Shown: positions 1 to 7,484 of the stretch, one piece after another
Numbering within the stretch: the first letter of the stretch is position 1
Layout: each line of letters begins with the position of its first letter
Source: JBEEOW01 sp041191405
GTDB taxonomy: Bacteria; Bacteroidota; Bacteroidia; Cytophagales; UBA9547
Assembly: GCA_041191405.1 (NCBI GenBank)
Contig: JBEEOW010000001.1
Location: forward strand, 62,001 to 126,000
Reading direction: 5' to 3'
DNA length: 64,000 bases
The notes under the pieces: model-generated
Told to the model about the DNA's origin: nothing
The model's input: only the letters and a program-made list of their open reading frames with translations
Database searches by the model: none
Position numbers and translations under genes: made by a program

Positions 1-458
1 GGCAAATTGGGGATTATACTTTGTGTAAAGACAGAGATTTGTTGTTTGTTTTAGAGTTAGATGCTGAAAAAGAAGATTTTACTATTGAAATAGAACTGAA
101 AGAAGGTCTTTGGGATGTTGCAGACAAAGAATTGAAAATTGAAATTTTACCAATTGAATTATTCAAACCGGAACGAAACCCTAAAGTTGCTTGGTTATCA
201 AAAGAATTGATTAATCAAAAAGTAATAATTACCAATAATTACCAATCAAAATCAATTAAACCATTGGGAATGAACGGTAAACAAAAACTTGTAAGCGATA
301 TTTTAATTGATGCAAAAACGCCAGATTACCTGAAAAAACAGACATTAATTATGGAATTTAATTCCACTTTACTATGGGTAATTGGCTACAAACAAAGTGA
401 TTTGTTTAAAGTAAAACCTGAGGATGAGGTAGTTGTAAGGGTGGAGGTTTTGGGGTGA
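1..458 (+). CDS. tilS: tRNA(Ile)-lysidine synthase, C-terminal part (partial)
   Basis: This is the 3' end of TilS, the cytoplasmic enzyme that uses ATP and lysine to convert C34 of the CAU-anticodon tRNA-Ile into lysidine. The frame is open from the window edge, so the N-terminal PP-loop ATPase with its SGGxDS motif lies outside. What remains matches the TilS_C domain: KPLGMNGKQKLVSDILID, then LLWVIGYKQSDLFKV, follow the family pattern of a GM-GKKKL helix and an 'ivWv-G-r-ddrFkv' strand close to the C-terminus. The stop is TGA. The apparent TTG start at position 21 is only a codon inside the gene. The assignment rests on the C-terminal domain alone. Confidence 0.85.
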   Translation, partial: QIGDYTLCKDRDLLFVLELDAEKEDFTIEIELKEGLWDVADKELKIEILPIELFKPERNPKVAWLSKELINQKVIITNNYQSKSIKPLGMNGKQKLVSDILIDAKTPDYLKKQTLIMEFNSTLLWVIGYKQSDLFKVKPEDEVVVRVEVLG

Positions 459-514
459 TTAATAATTAAGCCCCAAAGGGTCGACATATCATAGAGATGG
501 GGGTAGACCTTCAA

Positions 515-1162
515 CTAATAGTTAATTTCTATTTTAGAAAGAATACCTTTTCCAAGAATTTCTTCTAATTTTTTATGAAAATTATTGACTTCTATTTCAA
601 CTACTTCTGGTTCAATAAATACATAATAGCCAATGTAGTCTGTATCAATAAAAATACCCACATTATTAATAATCAAATCTGGTAATCTTATAATTTTTGA
701 AAGATTATTTTTATCATTTTTATTTCCAAGTATAATTGAATGTTTTAGAGGTGTATTTAAAAACATTGTACGATTGCTCATTACTCCACTCCATTTTGTA
801 CTATCGTAGTAGGAAAAGATTCTTTCTTTAATTGGATTTAAAATATTGAGATTAAATTTTTGAATTGAATCAGATTTTGATTGATTCCAATTATTTTCAA
901 ATTTGAAACTTATTACAATACTATCTGGTTTGTTTAAAATTCCATTTCGATTATTTAATGGATTTAAGATTGTATTTATGAAAAAAGTATTGTAATATTT
1001 CAATTGAATTTCATTCTTAAAACTCTCTATTTTCCAATTAGTATTCTTGGTTACTTTTTTTAATTTAGTTTCAAAGTCCATTTGAACTTCATTTATATTG
1101 GATTGACCAAACACTAAAATATTATAACAAAGACAAAAGATAAGTGATATATTTATTTTCAT
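515..1162 (-). CDS. secreted protein of unknown function
   Basis: I do not recognise this 215-aa protein. It begins with a typical signal peptide (Lys-Ile-Asn then a hydrophobic run ending near VFGQ, residue 20), so the mature part is probably periplasmic or surface-exposed. The body is rich in Asn, Ile and Lys, and no cysteine is seen after the signal peptide. There is no lipobox and no C-terminal T9SS sorting domain. The C-terminal third (about residues 165-215) alternates hydrophobic and charged residues in a beta-then-amphipathic-helix pattern. It converges with tilS across a 56-bp gap and is divergent from the porin gene at 1308. The coding call is supported by the uninterrupted frame and the signal peptide. 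Confidence 0.7.
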   Translation of the reverse strand: MKINISLIFCLCYNILVFGQSNINEVQMDFETKLKKVTKNTNWKIESFKNEIQLKYYNTFFINTILNPLNNRNGILNKPDSIVISFKFENNWNQSKSDSIQKFNLNILNPIKERIFSYYDSTKWSGVMSNRTMFLNTPLKHSIILGNKNDKNNLSKIIRLPDLIINNVGIFIDTDYIGYYVFIEPEVVEIEVNNFHKKLEEILGKGILSKIEINY

Positions 1163-1217
1163 ATAAGTTGATTTTTAACATTTTAAATCTACATAATTTT
1201 TAACAACAATTAAAATT

Positions 1218-1252
1218 AAGACCTAACAGCTTTTAAAAACCTGTCAGGTCTT
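1218..1252. repeat. GACCTGACAGG-type hairpin
   Basis: AAGACCTAACAG (1218-1229) and CTGTCAGGTCTT (1241-1252) form a 12-bp stem with one G-U pair, around an AT-rich loop that contains TTTTAAAA. It sits in the 145-bp space between two divergent genes, so it cannot be the terminator of either annotated neighbour. It looks like a dispersed palindromic repeat rather than a gene-specific signal. Confidence 0.6.
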
Positions 1253-1307
1253 TAAAGAAATACCACATATTATTTATATTTTTGATGAATTTAATTTTCC
1301 AAAATTC

Positions 1308-2402
1308 ATGCGATTTAAAATTTCAAAATTAGATTTTCTAATACCTCTAATTCTGTTTGTAAACATTCAATTTACATCTGCACAAACCGATTCAACAGCT
1401 AAATTAAGTTTTACAGGCTATATTGAAACATATTTTTGTTATGATTTTGGTAATCCTCAAAATCATACACGACCTGCTTTTTTTTATAGCTTTAACAAAC
1501 ACAATGAGTTGAATTTGAATATTGGATTTATCAAAGCAAACTATATTTCAAGTAAAGTTAGAGCAAATTTAGCCTTGATGTCAGGCACTTATGCACAGTA
1601 TAATTTGTCGGCTGAAAATAACGTGATGCAACATGTTTTTGAAGCAAATGCAGGTTTTAAAATTTCAAAAAATCATAATTTTTGGTTTGATGCTGGTATT
1701 ATGCCATCGCACATTGGGTTTGAAAGTGCTATAGGTAAGGATTGCTGGAATTTAACACGTAGTATTTTGGCTGATAATTCGCCTTATTTTGAAACTGGTG
1801 CTAAAATTGGCTATACATCTAAAAATGAAAAACTATATTTTGCAGCATTGTATTTAAATGGCTGGCAAAGAATACAAAAAGTAGTTGGAAATCAAACACC
1901 TGCATTTGGAACACAAATTACTTACAAACCAAATGCAAAAACTACATTGAATTACTCAAATTATGTTGGAAACGAACAACCTGATTCAAATAAACTTTGG
2001 AGAAATTTTCACAACTTCTATGCACAAATGCAATTAACTGATAAAATAGGTTTAATTACAGGTTTTGATATTGGTGCACAACAAAAAGTAAAAGGCGAGT
2101 CTGCCAAAAATATTTGGTACACTCCAATTGTAATTGCTAGATATTCAATTAATAATAAATTTAAAATTGCAGTAAGAGCTGAATATTATAAAGATGAAAA
2201 TGGTGTAATGATTTCAACAAGTACAACAAACGGATTTCAAACTTTCGGTTACTCATTAAACTTAGATTATTTACCTGCTGAAAATATTATGTTGAGAATT
2301 GAAGGACGAGGTTTACGAAGTAAAGATAAAGTATTTGTGGTTGGAACAACCCCAAGTAATTCTAATTACTTTATTACAAGTTCATTAGCTGTTTCGTTTT
2401 AA
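1308..2402 (+). CDS. outer-membrane beta-barrel porin, BBP2/OmpL-like
   Basis: A 364-aa outer-membrane protein with a signal peptide cleaved near TSA-Q (residue 25). The mature chain starts with FTGYIETYFCYDFGNPQNH, the usual opening of the putative beta-barrel porin-2 (OmpL-like) family. It continues with alternating hydrophobic/aromatic strands, including the typical 'FWFDAGIMPSHIGFE' and 'PYFETGAKIGY' stretches. It ends in a strand with a terminal Phe (SSLAVSF), as expected for BAM-dependent barrels. Family members are presumed general diffusion porins; the substrate is unknown. It is a single gene, with a spacer holding a palindrome upstream and the convergent TPR gene downstream. No Shine-Dalgarno sequence is visible before the ATG. 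Confidence 0.8.
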   Translation: MRFKISKLDFLIPLILFVNIQFTSAQTDSTAKLSFTGYIETYFCYDFGNPQNHTRPAFFYSFNKHNELNLNIGFIKANYISSKVRANLALMSGTYAQYNLSAENNVMQHVFEANAGFKISKNHNFWFDAGIMPSHIGFESAIGKDCWNLTRSILADNSPYFETGAKIGYTSKNEKLYFAALYLNGWQRIQKVVGNQTPAFGTQITYKPNAKTTLNYSNYVGNEQPDSNKLWRNFHNFYAQMQLTDKIGLITGFDIGAQQKVKGESAKNIWYTPIVIARYSINNKFKIAVRAEYYKDENGVMISTSTTNGFQTFGYSLNLDYLPAENIMLRIEGRGLRSKDKVFVVGTTPSNSNYFITSSLAVSF

Positions 2403-2526
2403 AAAATACTAGTTGTTTACTATGTTTACTTTAGCAGGTTGACTTAGCTTACTAAAGATTTTGTAATTAGTATCTTGATTAAATATTTTTTTAATTGTGG
2501 TAATTATAATATGTGATAAAATAGTA

Positions 2527-3492
2527 TTACTTTTTACAATGTTTTTCAATCATTTTGCTTGCTTCTTTATACTCAAGTTCTAATGCCCTTTGAAAATCAA
2601 TACAAGCTTCATCTTTTTTGTTAAGTTTAATTTTTGATAAACCTCTATTGTAGAATGCTAAATTAAATGAATCATCAATGAGAATTGCTTTGTTAAAATC
2701 TTCGATAGAACCTAGAATATCATTTGATTCAAGCTTTACTTCACCTCTTAAATTGTAATAATTGGGATTTTGCGGGTTTAATCCAATAGCAATATTCAAG
2801 TCATAAAGTGCTTTATCTAAATCTTTCATTTTTATATATGTTATTGCCCTATTATTAAAAGCTTTTGGATTTTTTGAGTTAATTTCAATTGATTTAGAAT
2901 AGTCTAAGATAGCTCATGTATAATCGTTTAGTTCACATTTTACAATACCTCTATTTGTATAGTTTTTGGCGTCATTAGGTGCCAACTCTATCGCTTTGTC
3001 AAAACATATTTTAGCATTTAAGTAATCATTTAAAATCATATTAATATTTCCAAGATTATTATAAGATGATTTATCTTTTGGATTTAATTTAATTGCATAA
3101 TTGAAATTTGAAATTGCAGAATCAAATTTTTCGATTATTCTGTAAGCAACACCTCTATTATAAAAATAATTTCCATCGTTAGGGTTTAATTTAATAGCTT
3201 TTGAATAATCAATAATAGCACCTTCAAAATCTTGGTATGCAGCTTTTGATACACCTCTATTATAATATAAAATTGAATTGCTTGAATCTAGTTTTATTAT
3301 TGAGTTATAATCTTCAACAGCTCCATAATAGTCATTTATACTTTCTCTATATCGAGCTCTATTGAAAAGAATTTCTGTTAATTTGGTTTCACTTTTAACT
3401 ATCATTCCCCAAGTTGAATCTGGAGCTGAATTTACTTGTGCATTTGAATACACATTAATTGCTAAAAATATATATATGTAAAGGTATTTCAT
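2527..3492 (-). pseudogene. secreted TPR-repeat protein interrupted by an in-frame TGA
   Basis: This frame would encode a 321-residue periplasmic TPR protein: signal peptide MKYLYIYIFLAINVYSNAQ, then about eight 34-residue TPR units with the 'YNRGVSK-A--D-EGAI-DYSKAIKLNPN' pattern. One TGA at 2914-2916 stops it after LNDYT. The same frame continues without any shift (AILDYSKSIEINSKNP...) to a TAA at 2527. Neighbouring units have Gly at this position (YYGAVEDY, FEGAIIDY), so a single GGA-to-TGA change is the simplest origin. Other genes here end in TGA, so the genetic code is standard. As written, it gives a 192-aa N-terminal product and possibly an internally started C-terminal piece from the Met at 2829. 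It could also be a sequencing error. Confidence 0.8.
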
Positions 3493-3950
3493 CGTAATTA
3501 TAGTTTTATAAAAATGGAAATGTTTTATAATATCTTAGTAATCTACTTTATAGCTACTAATGTTCTGGAAATTTTGAAATATCTATATAAATATCCTTAG
3601 ATTCTGGTGTTATATTGATAACTATTTGCTTTCCTATATTGATATTTTAATATTATTTATCTTTCTACAATTATACAGTTTAAAACTTAACTTCCAAAAC
3701 TACCAATTAAACTTTCCAATTTTTGCTACATACTTTTTTTCAAAAATTTATTACACTTAAACTCTACTTAAAATCAATTTTTTTTGCGTAATTGTAACCA
3801 AATAGCAGTTTTAACTGTAAAAGCTAAAATGGTATAAGAAAACTGATATTTGTCATTAAATACAGTGATAAGCCTCAAAAAATAGTACTTTGCAAAGAAT
3901 TAACTTTGTAAAAATTAGATAAAGAACCTTATATTAACAATTTAGATACT
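3493..3950. other. 458-bp AT-rich divergent spacer
   Basis: This spacer separates the start of the TPR gene (-) from the start of the UspA gene (+). I see no open frame resembling a gene on either strand and no long inverted repeat. It contains the promoter-like element at 3886 and probably both divergent promoters. The rest is AT-rich sequence without recognisable content. Confidence 0.5.
3886..3893 (+). promoter_or_regulatory. candidate -7 element of the UspA gene
   Basis: TACTTTGC lies 57 bases before the UspA ATG and resembles the Bacteroidota -7 consensus TAnnTTTG with one spacer base fewer. The same octamer precedes the second UspA gene (32282) and a glycosyltransferase gene (52341). 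No convincing -33 TTG was found at the usual distance here. Confidence 0.4.
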
Positions 3951-4838
3951 ATGGAAAAGATTTTAATTCCTACCGATTTTTCTCTAACAGCAGAGAAAGC
4001 TTACAAATTAGGAGCTGAAATAGCTCGTAAAACTGAAGCTGAGATTATATTGTTACACATTATTCCTACGTTTGTTCGTAAAGGTTTGGCTATTACAGGT
4101 TTAATTGACCCAACTGTAGGAAATAATGATGAAGAAATTAGTATTGCTAAAGATATTTTAGCAAAATTAGTTAGTAAAGATGTTTTTGCTGGAGTGAAGG
4201 TTTCTACAGAACTTATTGAAAAAACTAATGATGATATTCCAACTACTATTACTAGATTTCAAACTGATGAAGAAATTGATTTAATCGTTGTTGGTACTGA
4301 TGGTGCTCGTACTAGTCGCAGAAACTATACGCCAATTATTGTTCGTCAAGCAAATTGCCCTGTAATTAGTGTAGACCAAGAGCCAGAAACTTTCACTTTG
4401 AAAAACATGGTTCTTGCTACTGATTTTGTAAATACAAATTACAAAATGATGGATAACGTATGGAATTTACAACAATTGTTTGAAGCTAAGTTGACGATTC
4501 TTTATGTAAATACTCCTCATTATTTCAAAGATACTCAGAAAATTGAAAACGAATACAACTTGTTTGTAAATCGTTATGAGTTAGATAACACAGAGTTAGC
4601 AGTATTTAATGACCATATTCTTGAAGATGGAATTTTGAAATATGCAGAAAGAGTAAGTGCTGATATGTTGTTAATGTCAACACATGGTCGTACTGGATTA
4701 TCTCACTTATTTAGCAAAAGCCACGCTGAGTATGTAGTTGGTCACTCAAAAGTGCCAGTATATGTTTACAATATGCACATGGACGAATTATATAACTATG
4801 TTGTATCAGGTTCAACAGGTGGTTTTACAGGAGTTTAA
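3951..4838 (+). CDS. universal stress protein, tandem UspA domains
   Basis: A 295-aa cytoplasmic protein with two UspA domains (about residues 1-145 and 150-280), the usual Bacteroidota arrangement. It starts with the family signature MEKILIPTDFSLTAEKA, and the second domain starts with NMVLATDF. The ATP-binding signature G-x2-G-x9-G-S/T is degraded in both halves: GTDGARTSRRN in the first, and GRTGLSHLFSKSHAE in the second, where Lys replaces the last Gly. The paralogue at 32339 keeps GRTGLSHIFNGSIAE. I infer that this copy binds nucleotide weakly or not at all and works by partner binding. It is monocistronic, with a candidate promoter upstream and a palindrome and strong hairpin downstream. 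Confidence 0.88.
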   Translation: MEKILIPTDFSLTAEKAYKLGAEIARKTEAEIILLHIIPTFVRKGLAITGLIDPTVGNNDEEISIAKDILAKLVSKDVFAGVKVSTELIEKTNDDIPTTITRFQTDEEIDLIVVGTDGARTSRRNYTPIIVRQANCPVISVDQEPETFTLKNMVLATDFVNTNYKMMDNVWNLQQLFEAKLTILYVNTPHYFKDTQKIENEYNLFVNRYELDNTELAVFNDHILEDGILKYAERVSADMLLMSTHGRTGLSHLFSKSHAEYVVGHSKVPVYVYNMHMDELYNYVVSGSTGGFTGV

Positions 4839-4850
4839 TTAGTTTATATT

Positions 4851-4910
4851 CGCAAAATATACTTTACCGTTGCTAAGCGTAGTTGAAGTATTTGCAAAGT
4901 ATATTTTGCG
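4851..4910. repeat. palindromic intergenic repeat, copy A
   Basis: CGCAAAATATACTTT (4851-4865) and AAAGTATATTTTGCG (4896-4910) are perfect 15-bp inverted arms around a loop containing TTGCTAAGCGTAGTTGAAGT. The loop is a diverged form of the GCTGAGCGTAGCCGAAGTG core seen at 7.1, 32.0 and 36.7 kb. It lies just after the UspA stop codon. Confidence 0.7.
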
Positions 4911-4963
4911 ATTTAAAATGTATTTGAAAACTGTCACAGCGTTTATCAAAGTGTATGTTTTCG

Positions 4964-5025
4964 TTAAAGACAAAATAAAAAGGGAATCAATTTAAAATTT
5001 GATTCCCTTTTTATTTTGTCTTTAA
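4964..5025. terminator. bidirectional rho-independent terminator
   Basis: Arms at 4964-4990 and 4999-5025 are perfectly complementary over 27 bp around an 8-base loop. The GGGAATCAA/TTGATTCCC core is next to A/T tracts on both sides, so a U-rich tail is formed in either direction. It lies between the convergent UspA (+) and MarR (-) genes, and the right arm ends two bases before the MarR stop codon. Confidence 0.85.
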
Positions 5026-5026
5026 A

Positions 5027-5482
5027 TTATTTATTATCTCTTATTTTATCTAGAAAATCATTGAATTGTTTTGCTTGATTTTCATCAATAAAATCAAGTT
5101 TACTATCCATACTGTTTGCCAATGGGTCAAGTGTTTTAAGTAACTCTAAACCTTTTTCAGTGATACTAATATTAAATTTTCTTCGATCTTCTTCGCAAGT
5201 AGCTCTTAGTGCTAACTTTTTTAATATTAACTTGTCAATTAACCTTGTTACGTTCGATGATTTATCTAACATTCTGCATGATAAGTCATTAACATTAATT
5301 GAATTAGGGTACTGTCCTCTCAAAATTCTAAGAATATTGTATTGTTGTGGACTAATTCCGTATGGTTTTAAATTTTTTGCATGTATTGAAAATAGCCAGT
5401 TACTTGTAAATAATATATTTATAGCTAATTTGTGGTATTCGCTTTGAAATTTTGATTGTTTTATTTCGTCCTCAATTCTCAT
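5027..5482 (-). CDS. MarR-family transcriptional regulator
   Basis: A 151-aa winged helix-turn-helix repressor of the MarR type. Residues 40-60 (YGISPQQYNILRILRGQYP) are the conserved helix before the DNA-binding domain. LSCRMLDKSSNVTRLIDKL (67-85) is the recognition helix. CEEDRRKFNISITEKG (96-111) is the wing with the canonical DRR. N- and C-terminal helices would form the dimer interface. Two Cys are present (69 and 96), but the N-terminal sensing Cys of OhrR is absent. It lies downstream of the AhpD-like and AhpC genes on the same strand, so regulation of that peroxide module is plausible by context only. It ends in a bidirectional terminator. Confidence 0.88.
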   Translation of the reverse strand: MRIEDEIKQSKFQSEYHKLAINILFTSNWLFSIHAKNLKPYGISPQQYNILRILRGQYPNSINVNDLSCRMLDKSSNVTRLIDKLILKKLALRATCEEDRRKFNISITEKGLELLKTLDPLANSMDSKLDFIDENQAKQFNDFLDKIRDNK

Positions 5483-5536
5483 AAAATATTGTTTTTACAA
5501 AACTATTAAATTTATTCGAAATTAGGATGTTTTTTT

Positions 5537-5657
5537 GTTTAGAGTAAAGAGTTTAGAGTTTTAAGTTTGAACGAAGTTTGCTATCAATGACAAAAAACTC
5601 ACTTTTATTTTCACTTTTGTACTCAACTCTCAACCTTAAACTCTTAACCCTAAACTA
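5537..5657. repeat. spacer-filling quasi-repeat array, CTTAACCCTAAACTC type
   Basis: The space between the AhpD-like stop codon and the MarR gene is largely built from degenerate 7-mers. One end reads GTTTAGAGTAAAGAGTTTAG; the other reads CTCAACTCTCAACCTTAAAC, then CTCTTAACCCTAAACTAC. The two ends are inverted relative to each other. The array runs directly into the TAG stop of the AhpD-like gene (5658-5660). Confidence 0.55.
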
Positions 5658-6227
5658 CTAAATAACTACACTCAATCCTTTAATGATGGCAGTAAGTTTA
5701 ATGGCTTCAAATATTCTTTTTTCGTTGCTACCATGTTGTAATACAGATTGTTCGTGGGCTTTAACACAAGTTTCACAGCCGTTTATTGCCGAAACGCACA
5801 AACTTATTAACTCAAACAGCTCTTTACCAAGTACAGGATTCATCATAACACTCATTTTGATGCCTGCAGGAGCGGTGTTATAATATTCTTTTTCTGCAAA
5901 ATGTTTAAATCTATAAAAGATATTATTCACATTCATTAAAGAAACTATACCAATTAATTCTCCATGTTCTTCTGAACTAAGTCCATGTTTTTCAGTTAAT
6001 TGATTAGTGAATGTTTCAATCAATGTTGTGTTTTTTTCATTTAACACAGTAGCTAATGCAATTAACAAACTTTCTTTTGGTGTTAAAGTTTCATATTGTA
6101 AAGCATTAGAAGTATTGATTTTTAAGTCTTTAATATATTTACTTCCTGAGGCATCTAAGTTGTTTAATGTAGTATTACTTTCTGTTAAGCCTAGTAACTC
6201 AAGTAATGAGGTGGTGGTTTCTGTCAT
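5658..6227 (-). CDS. AhpD-like carboxymuconolactone decarboxylase-family protein
   Basis: A 189-aa all-helical protein with the AhpD active-site motif NGCETCVKAHE: C151-x2-C154 plus H158. In AhpD the CxxC disulfide relay passes electrons from a lipoylated dehydrogenase subunit to AhpC. The gene directly follows ahpC on the same strand (127-bp spacer), and that AhpC has the three-Cys layout of the mycobacterial enzyme that uses AhpD. A peroxide-reducing pair is therefore the best reading. The length is close to that of AhpD (about 175 aa). I left the symbol empty because this family also includes CMD and other CxxC hydroperoxidases. Spacer-filling repeat arrays lie on both sides. Confidence 0.8.
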   Translation of the reverse strand: MTETTTSLLELLGLTESNTTLNNLDASGSKYIKDLKINTSNALQYETLTPKESLLIALATVLNEKNTTLIETFTNQLTEKHGLSSEEHGELIGIVSLMNVNNIFYRFKHFAEKEYYNTAPAGIKMSVMMNPVLGKELFELISLCVSAINGCETCVKAHEQSVLQHGSNEKRIFEAIKLTAIIKGLSVVI

Positions 6228-6240
6228 TGTTTTATTAAGT

Positions 6241-6354
6241 TAAGGGTTAAGAGTTTAGAGTGAATTAAGTTTAGGGTTAAGAGTAAAGGTTTTATTGTTA
6301 AATGATTTAAATGTTATATTAGAAAACCCTAAACTCTTAACCCTAAACTCTCAA
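6241..6354. repeat. spacer-filling quasi-repeat array with 15-bp inverted repeat
   Basis: Nearly the whole spacer between ahpC and the AhpD-like gene consists of GGGTTAAGAGTTTAG-type units on one side and CCCTAAACTCTTAACC-type units on the other. TTTAGGGTTAAGAGT (6270-6284) and ACTCTTAACCCTAAA (6333-6347) are a perfect 15-bp inverted repeat. The last unit, TCTCAAC, overlaps the ahpC stop codon by one base (6355). Confidence 0.65.
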
Positions 6355-6897
6355 CTATAAAGTAGCTTCGCCTTTTTGCCAGTTACATGGACAAAGTTCA
6401 TCGGTTTGTAAGGCATCAAGTACACGAATTACTTCGTTTACATTTCTACCAACTGATAAATCATTTACTTGTACCCATCTTATAATTCCTTGTGGATCAA
6501 CAATGAAGGTAGCTCTGTAGGCAACTTTTTCTTCTTTTTCTAAAATACCTAAAGCTTCTGCCAATGATTTTGATGTATCAGCTAACATTGGGAATTTTAA
6601 GTTTTTCAAATCATTGTGGTTTTGTCTCCAAGCCAAATGCACAAATTCCGAATCTGTACTTGCTCCAATTAAAAAAGTGTCTCTGTCGTTAAAGTCACCA
6701 GCTTTGTTGTTAAACTCTGCAATTTCAGTTGGGCAAACAAATGTGAAATCTTTTGGCCACCAAAACATAACTAGCCATTTGTTTTCATCTCTGTGAGCAC
6801 CTGTTGAAAGGTTAACAAACTCTTTTCCAGCTTCAATTGAAACTACTGATTTTTTTTCCACTACTGGGAATAATTCACCTACTGATGATACTGACAT
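6355..6897 (-). CDS. ahpC: alkyl hydroperoxide reductase C / 2-Cys peroxiredoxin
   Basis: A 180-aa thiol peroxidase that reduces H2O2, organic peroxides and peroxynitrite in the cytoplasm. The peroxidatic Cys is C55 in DFTFVCPTE, and the preceding FWWPKD is typical of the AhpC/TSA fold. Near the C-terminus, ELCPCNWQKGE gives two candidate resolving cysteines, C169 and C171. This C-x-C arrangement is the one known from Mycobacterium tuberculosis AhpC (three Cys), whose reductant is AhpD rather than AhpF. The next gene on the strand is AhpD-like, which fits. No ahpF is seen nearby. The start ATG follows an AT-rich leader without a Shine-Dalgarno sequence. Confidence 0.92.
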   Translation of the reverse strand: MSVSSVGELFPVVEKKSVVSIEAGKEFVNLSTGAHRDENKWLVMFWWPKDFTFVCPTEIAEFNNKAGDFNDRDTFLIGASTDSEFVHLAWRQNHNDLKNLKFPMLADTSKSLAEALGILEKEEKVAYRATFIVDPQGIIRWVQVNDLSVGRNVNEVIRVLDALQTDELCPCNWQKGEATL

Positions 6898-7034
6898 ATA
6901 TTTATTTGTTTAAATTTCTATGTCACAAAGTTGTATGAATTATGTGTATAATAAAAATCGATTTAATTTATATGATTATAGTTTTTGTTTATATTGTTTT
7001 TTTTAACTTGTTTTTCAGTTAGTTAAAAAATTTT

Positions 7035-7217
7035 AATACCAATGATAATATGAAGTTAGTCCAATAATGTTACAGCGAAAAATAGCATTTACTATGGTTT
7101 CGACTACGCTCAACCACCGTAAACGCTATTTTTCGAATAACTGAAACTCGAAAACGGTCACTGAGCGTAGCCGAAGTGTTAGTTTTCGCTGGACTATTTA
7201 ATAAATACAATTGGTAT
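7035..7217. repeat. palindromic repeat doublet, copy B, with nested terminal inverted repeats
   Basis: Two stem-loops lie back to back. The first has arms CGAAAAATAGC (7076-7086) and GCTATTTTTCG (7125-7135) around TTTCGACTACGCTCAA. The second has arms CGAAAAC (7149-7155) and GTTTTCG (7182-7188) around CACTGAGCGTAGCCGAAGTG (7159-7178), so the two cores are in opposite orientation. Outside them, AGTCCA (7058-7063) pairs with TGGACT (7190-7195), and AATACCAAT (7035-7043) pairs with ATTGGTAT near 7210-7217. It fills much of the 409-bp gap between ahpC and the next gene, and I see no gene in it. A related doublet lies at 32.0 kb. Confidence 0.75.
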
Positions 7218-7234
7218 AATTTCAGTTTTGCTCC

Positions 7235-7273
7235 AAAAATAAAAAAGTCCAACAGTTTGAAACTATTGGACTT
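7235..7273 (-). terminator. rho-independent terminator
   Basis: AAGTCCAACAGTTT (7245-7258) pairs with AAACTATTGGACTT (7260-7273) with one internal mismatch. Read on the minus strand it is followed by a T-rich run (TTTTTTATTTTT). It lies 34 bases after the stop of the small Cys-rich gene and would end the LysM-suhB-miniprotein transcript. Confidence 0.75.
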
Positions 7274-7306
7274 CATTAAGAAATGTCTAAAATGATTTAT
7301 TTTTAA

Positions 7307-7483
7307 CTAAAGAATTGCTTTCGATTTCAACTCTTTTTCAATTTTATTAATGTCAATTGTACTACATCCTCCAGCACAGTTTTCACAACTATTTTTACTC
7401 ATAAATGATTTTTTTACTCTATTAAATAAATAAATAGAGGAAGCAATGATTAAAGTAAAAACGATTAATTGTTGCAAAATCAT
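7307..7483 (-). CDS. FeoB-associated-type Cys-rich membrane mini-protein (58 aa)
   Basis: A 58-aa frame: one N-terminal membrane helix (MILQQLIVFTLIIASSIYLF), a basic stretch (NRVKKSF), then a cysteine motif NSCENCAGGCSTID with three Cys at 33, 36 and 40, and a charged tail. This matches the layout of the FeoB-associated Cys-rich membrane protein family. Those proteins usually sit next to feoB and are thought to assist ferrous iron uptake. No feoB lies in this window. The ATG is one base after the suhB stop codon (TAA-T-ATG), so translation is probably coupled to suhB. A terminator follows. The reading frame is certain; the family link is by motif and architecture only. Confidence 0.7.
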   Translation of the reverse strand: MILQQLIVFTLIIASSIYLFNRVKKSFMSKNSCENCAGGCSTIDINKIEKELKSKAIL

Positions 7484-7484
7484 A

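Noticed and set aside
2527..3492. Reassigned TGA (Trp or selenocysteine) as explanation for the TPR stop
   Set aside because: Several genes here end in TGA (tilS, dnaG), no SECIS-like hairpin was seen after the codon, and the aligned repeat position is Gly, so a point mutation is simpler.
5160..5447. 95-aa plus-strand frame opposite marR
   Set aside because: It is antisense to a clear MarR protein and has no recognisable domain.
6241..6354. Telomere-like TTAGGG repeat
   Set aside because: The units are degenerate, internal to the chromosome, and arranged as inverted halves; they belong to the spacer-filling arrays.
7070..7276. 68-aa minus-strand frame with VVERSRNHSKCYFSL
   Set aside because: It is the translation of the palindromic repeat doublet. 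A similar 'ERSRS' peptide arises from the copy at 32.0 kb, so it is a repeat artefact, not a gene.
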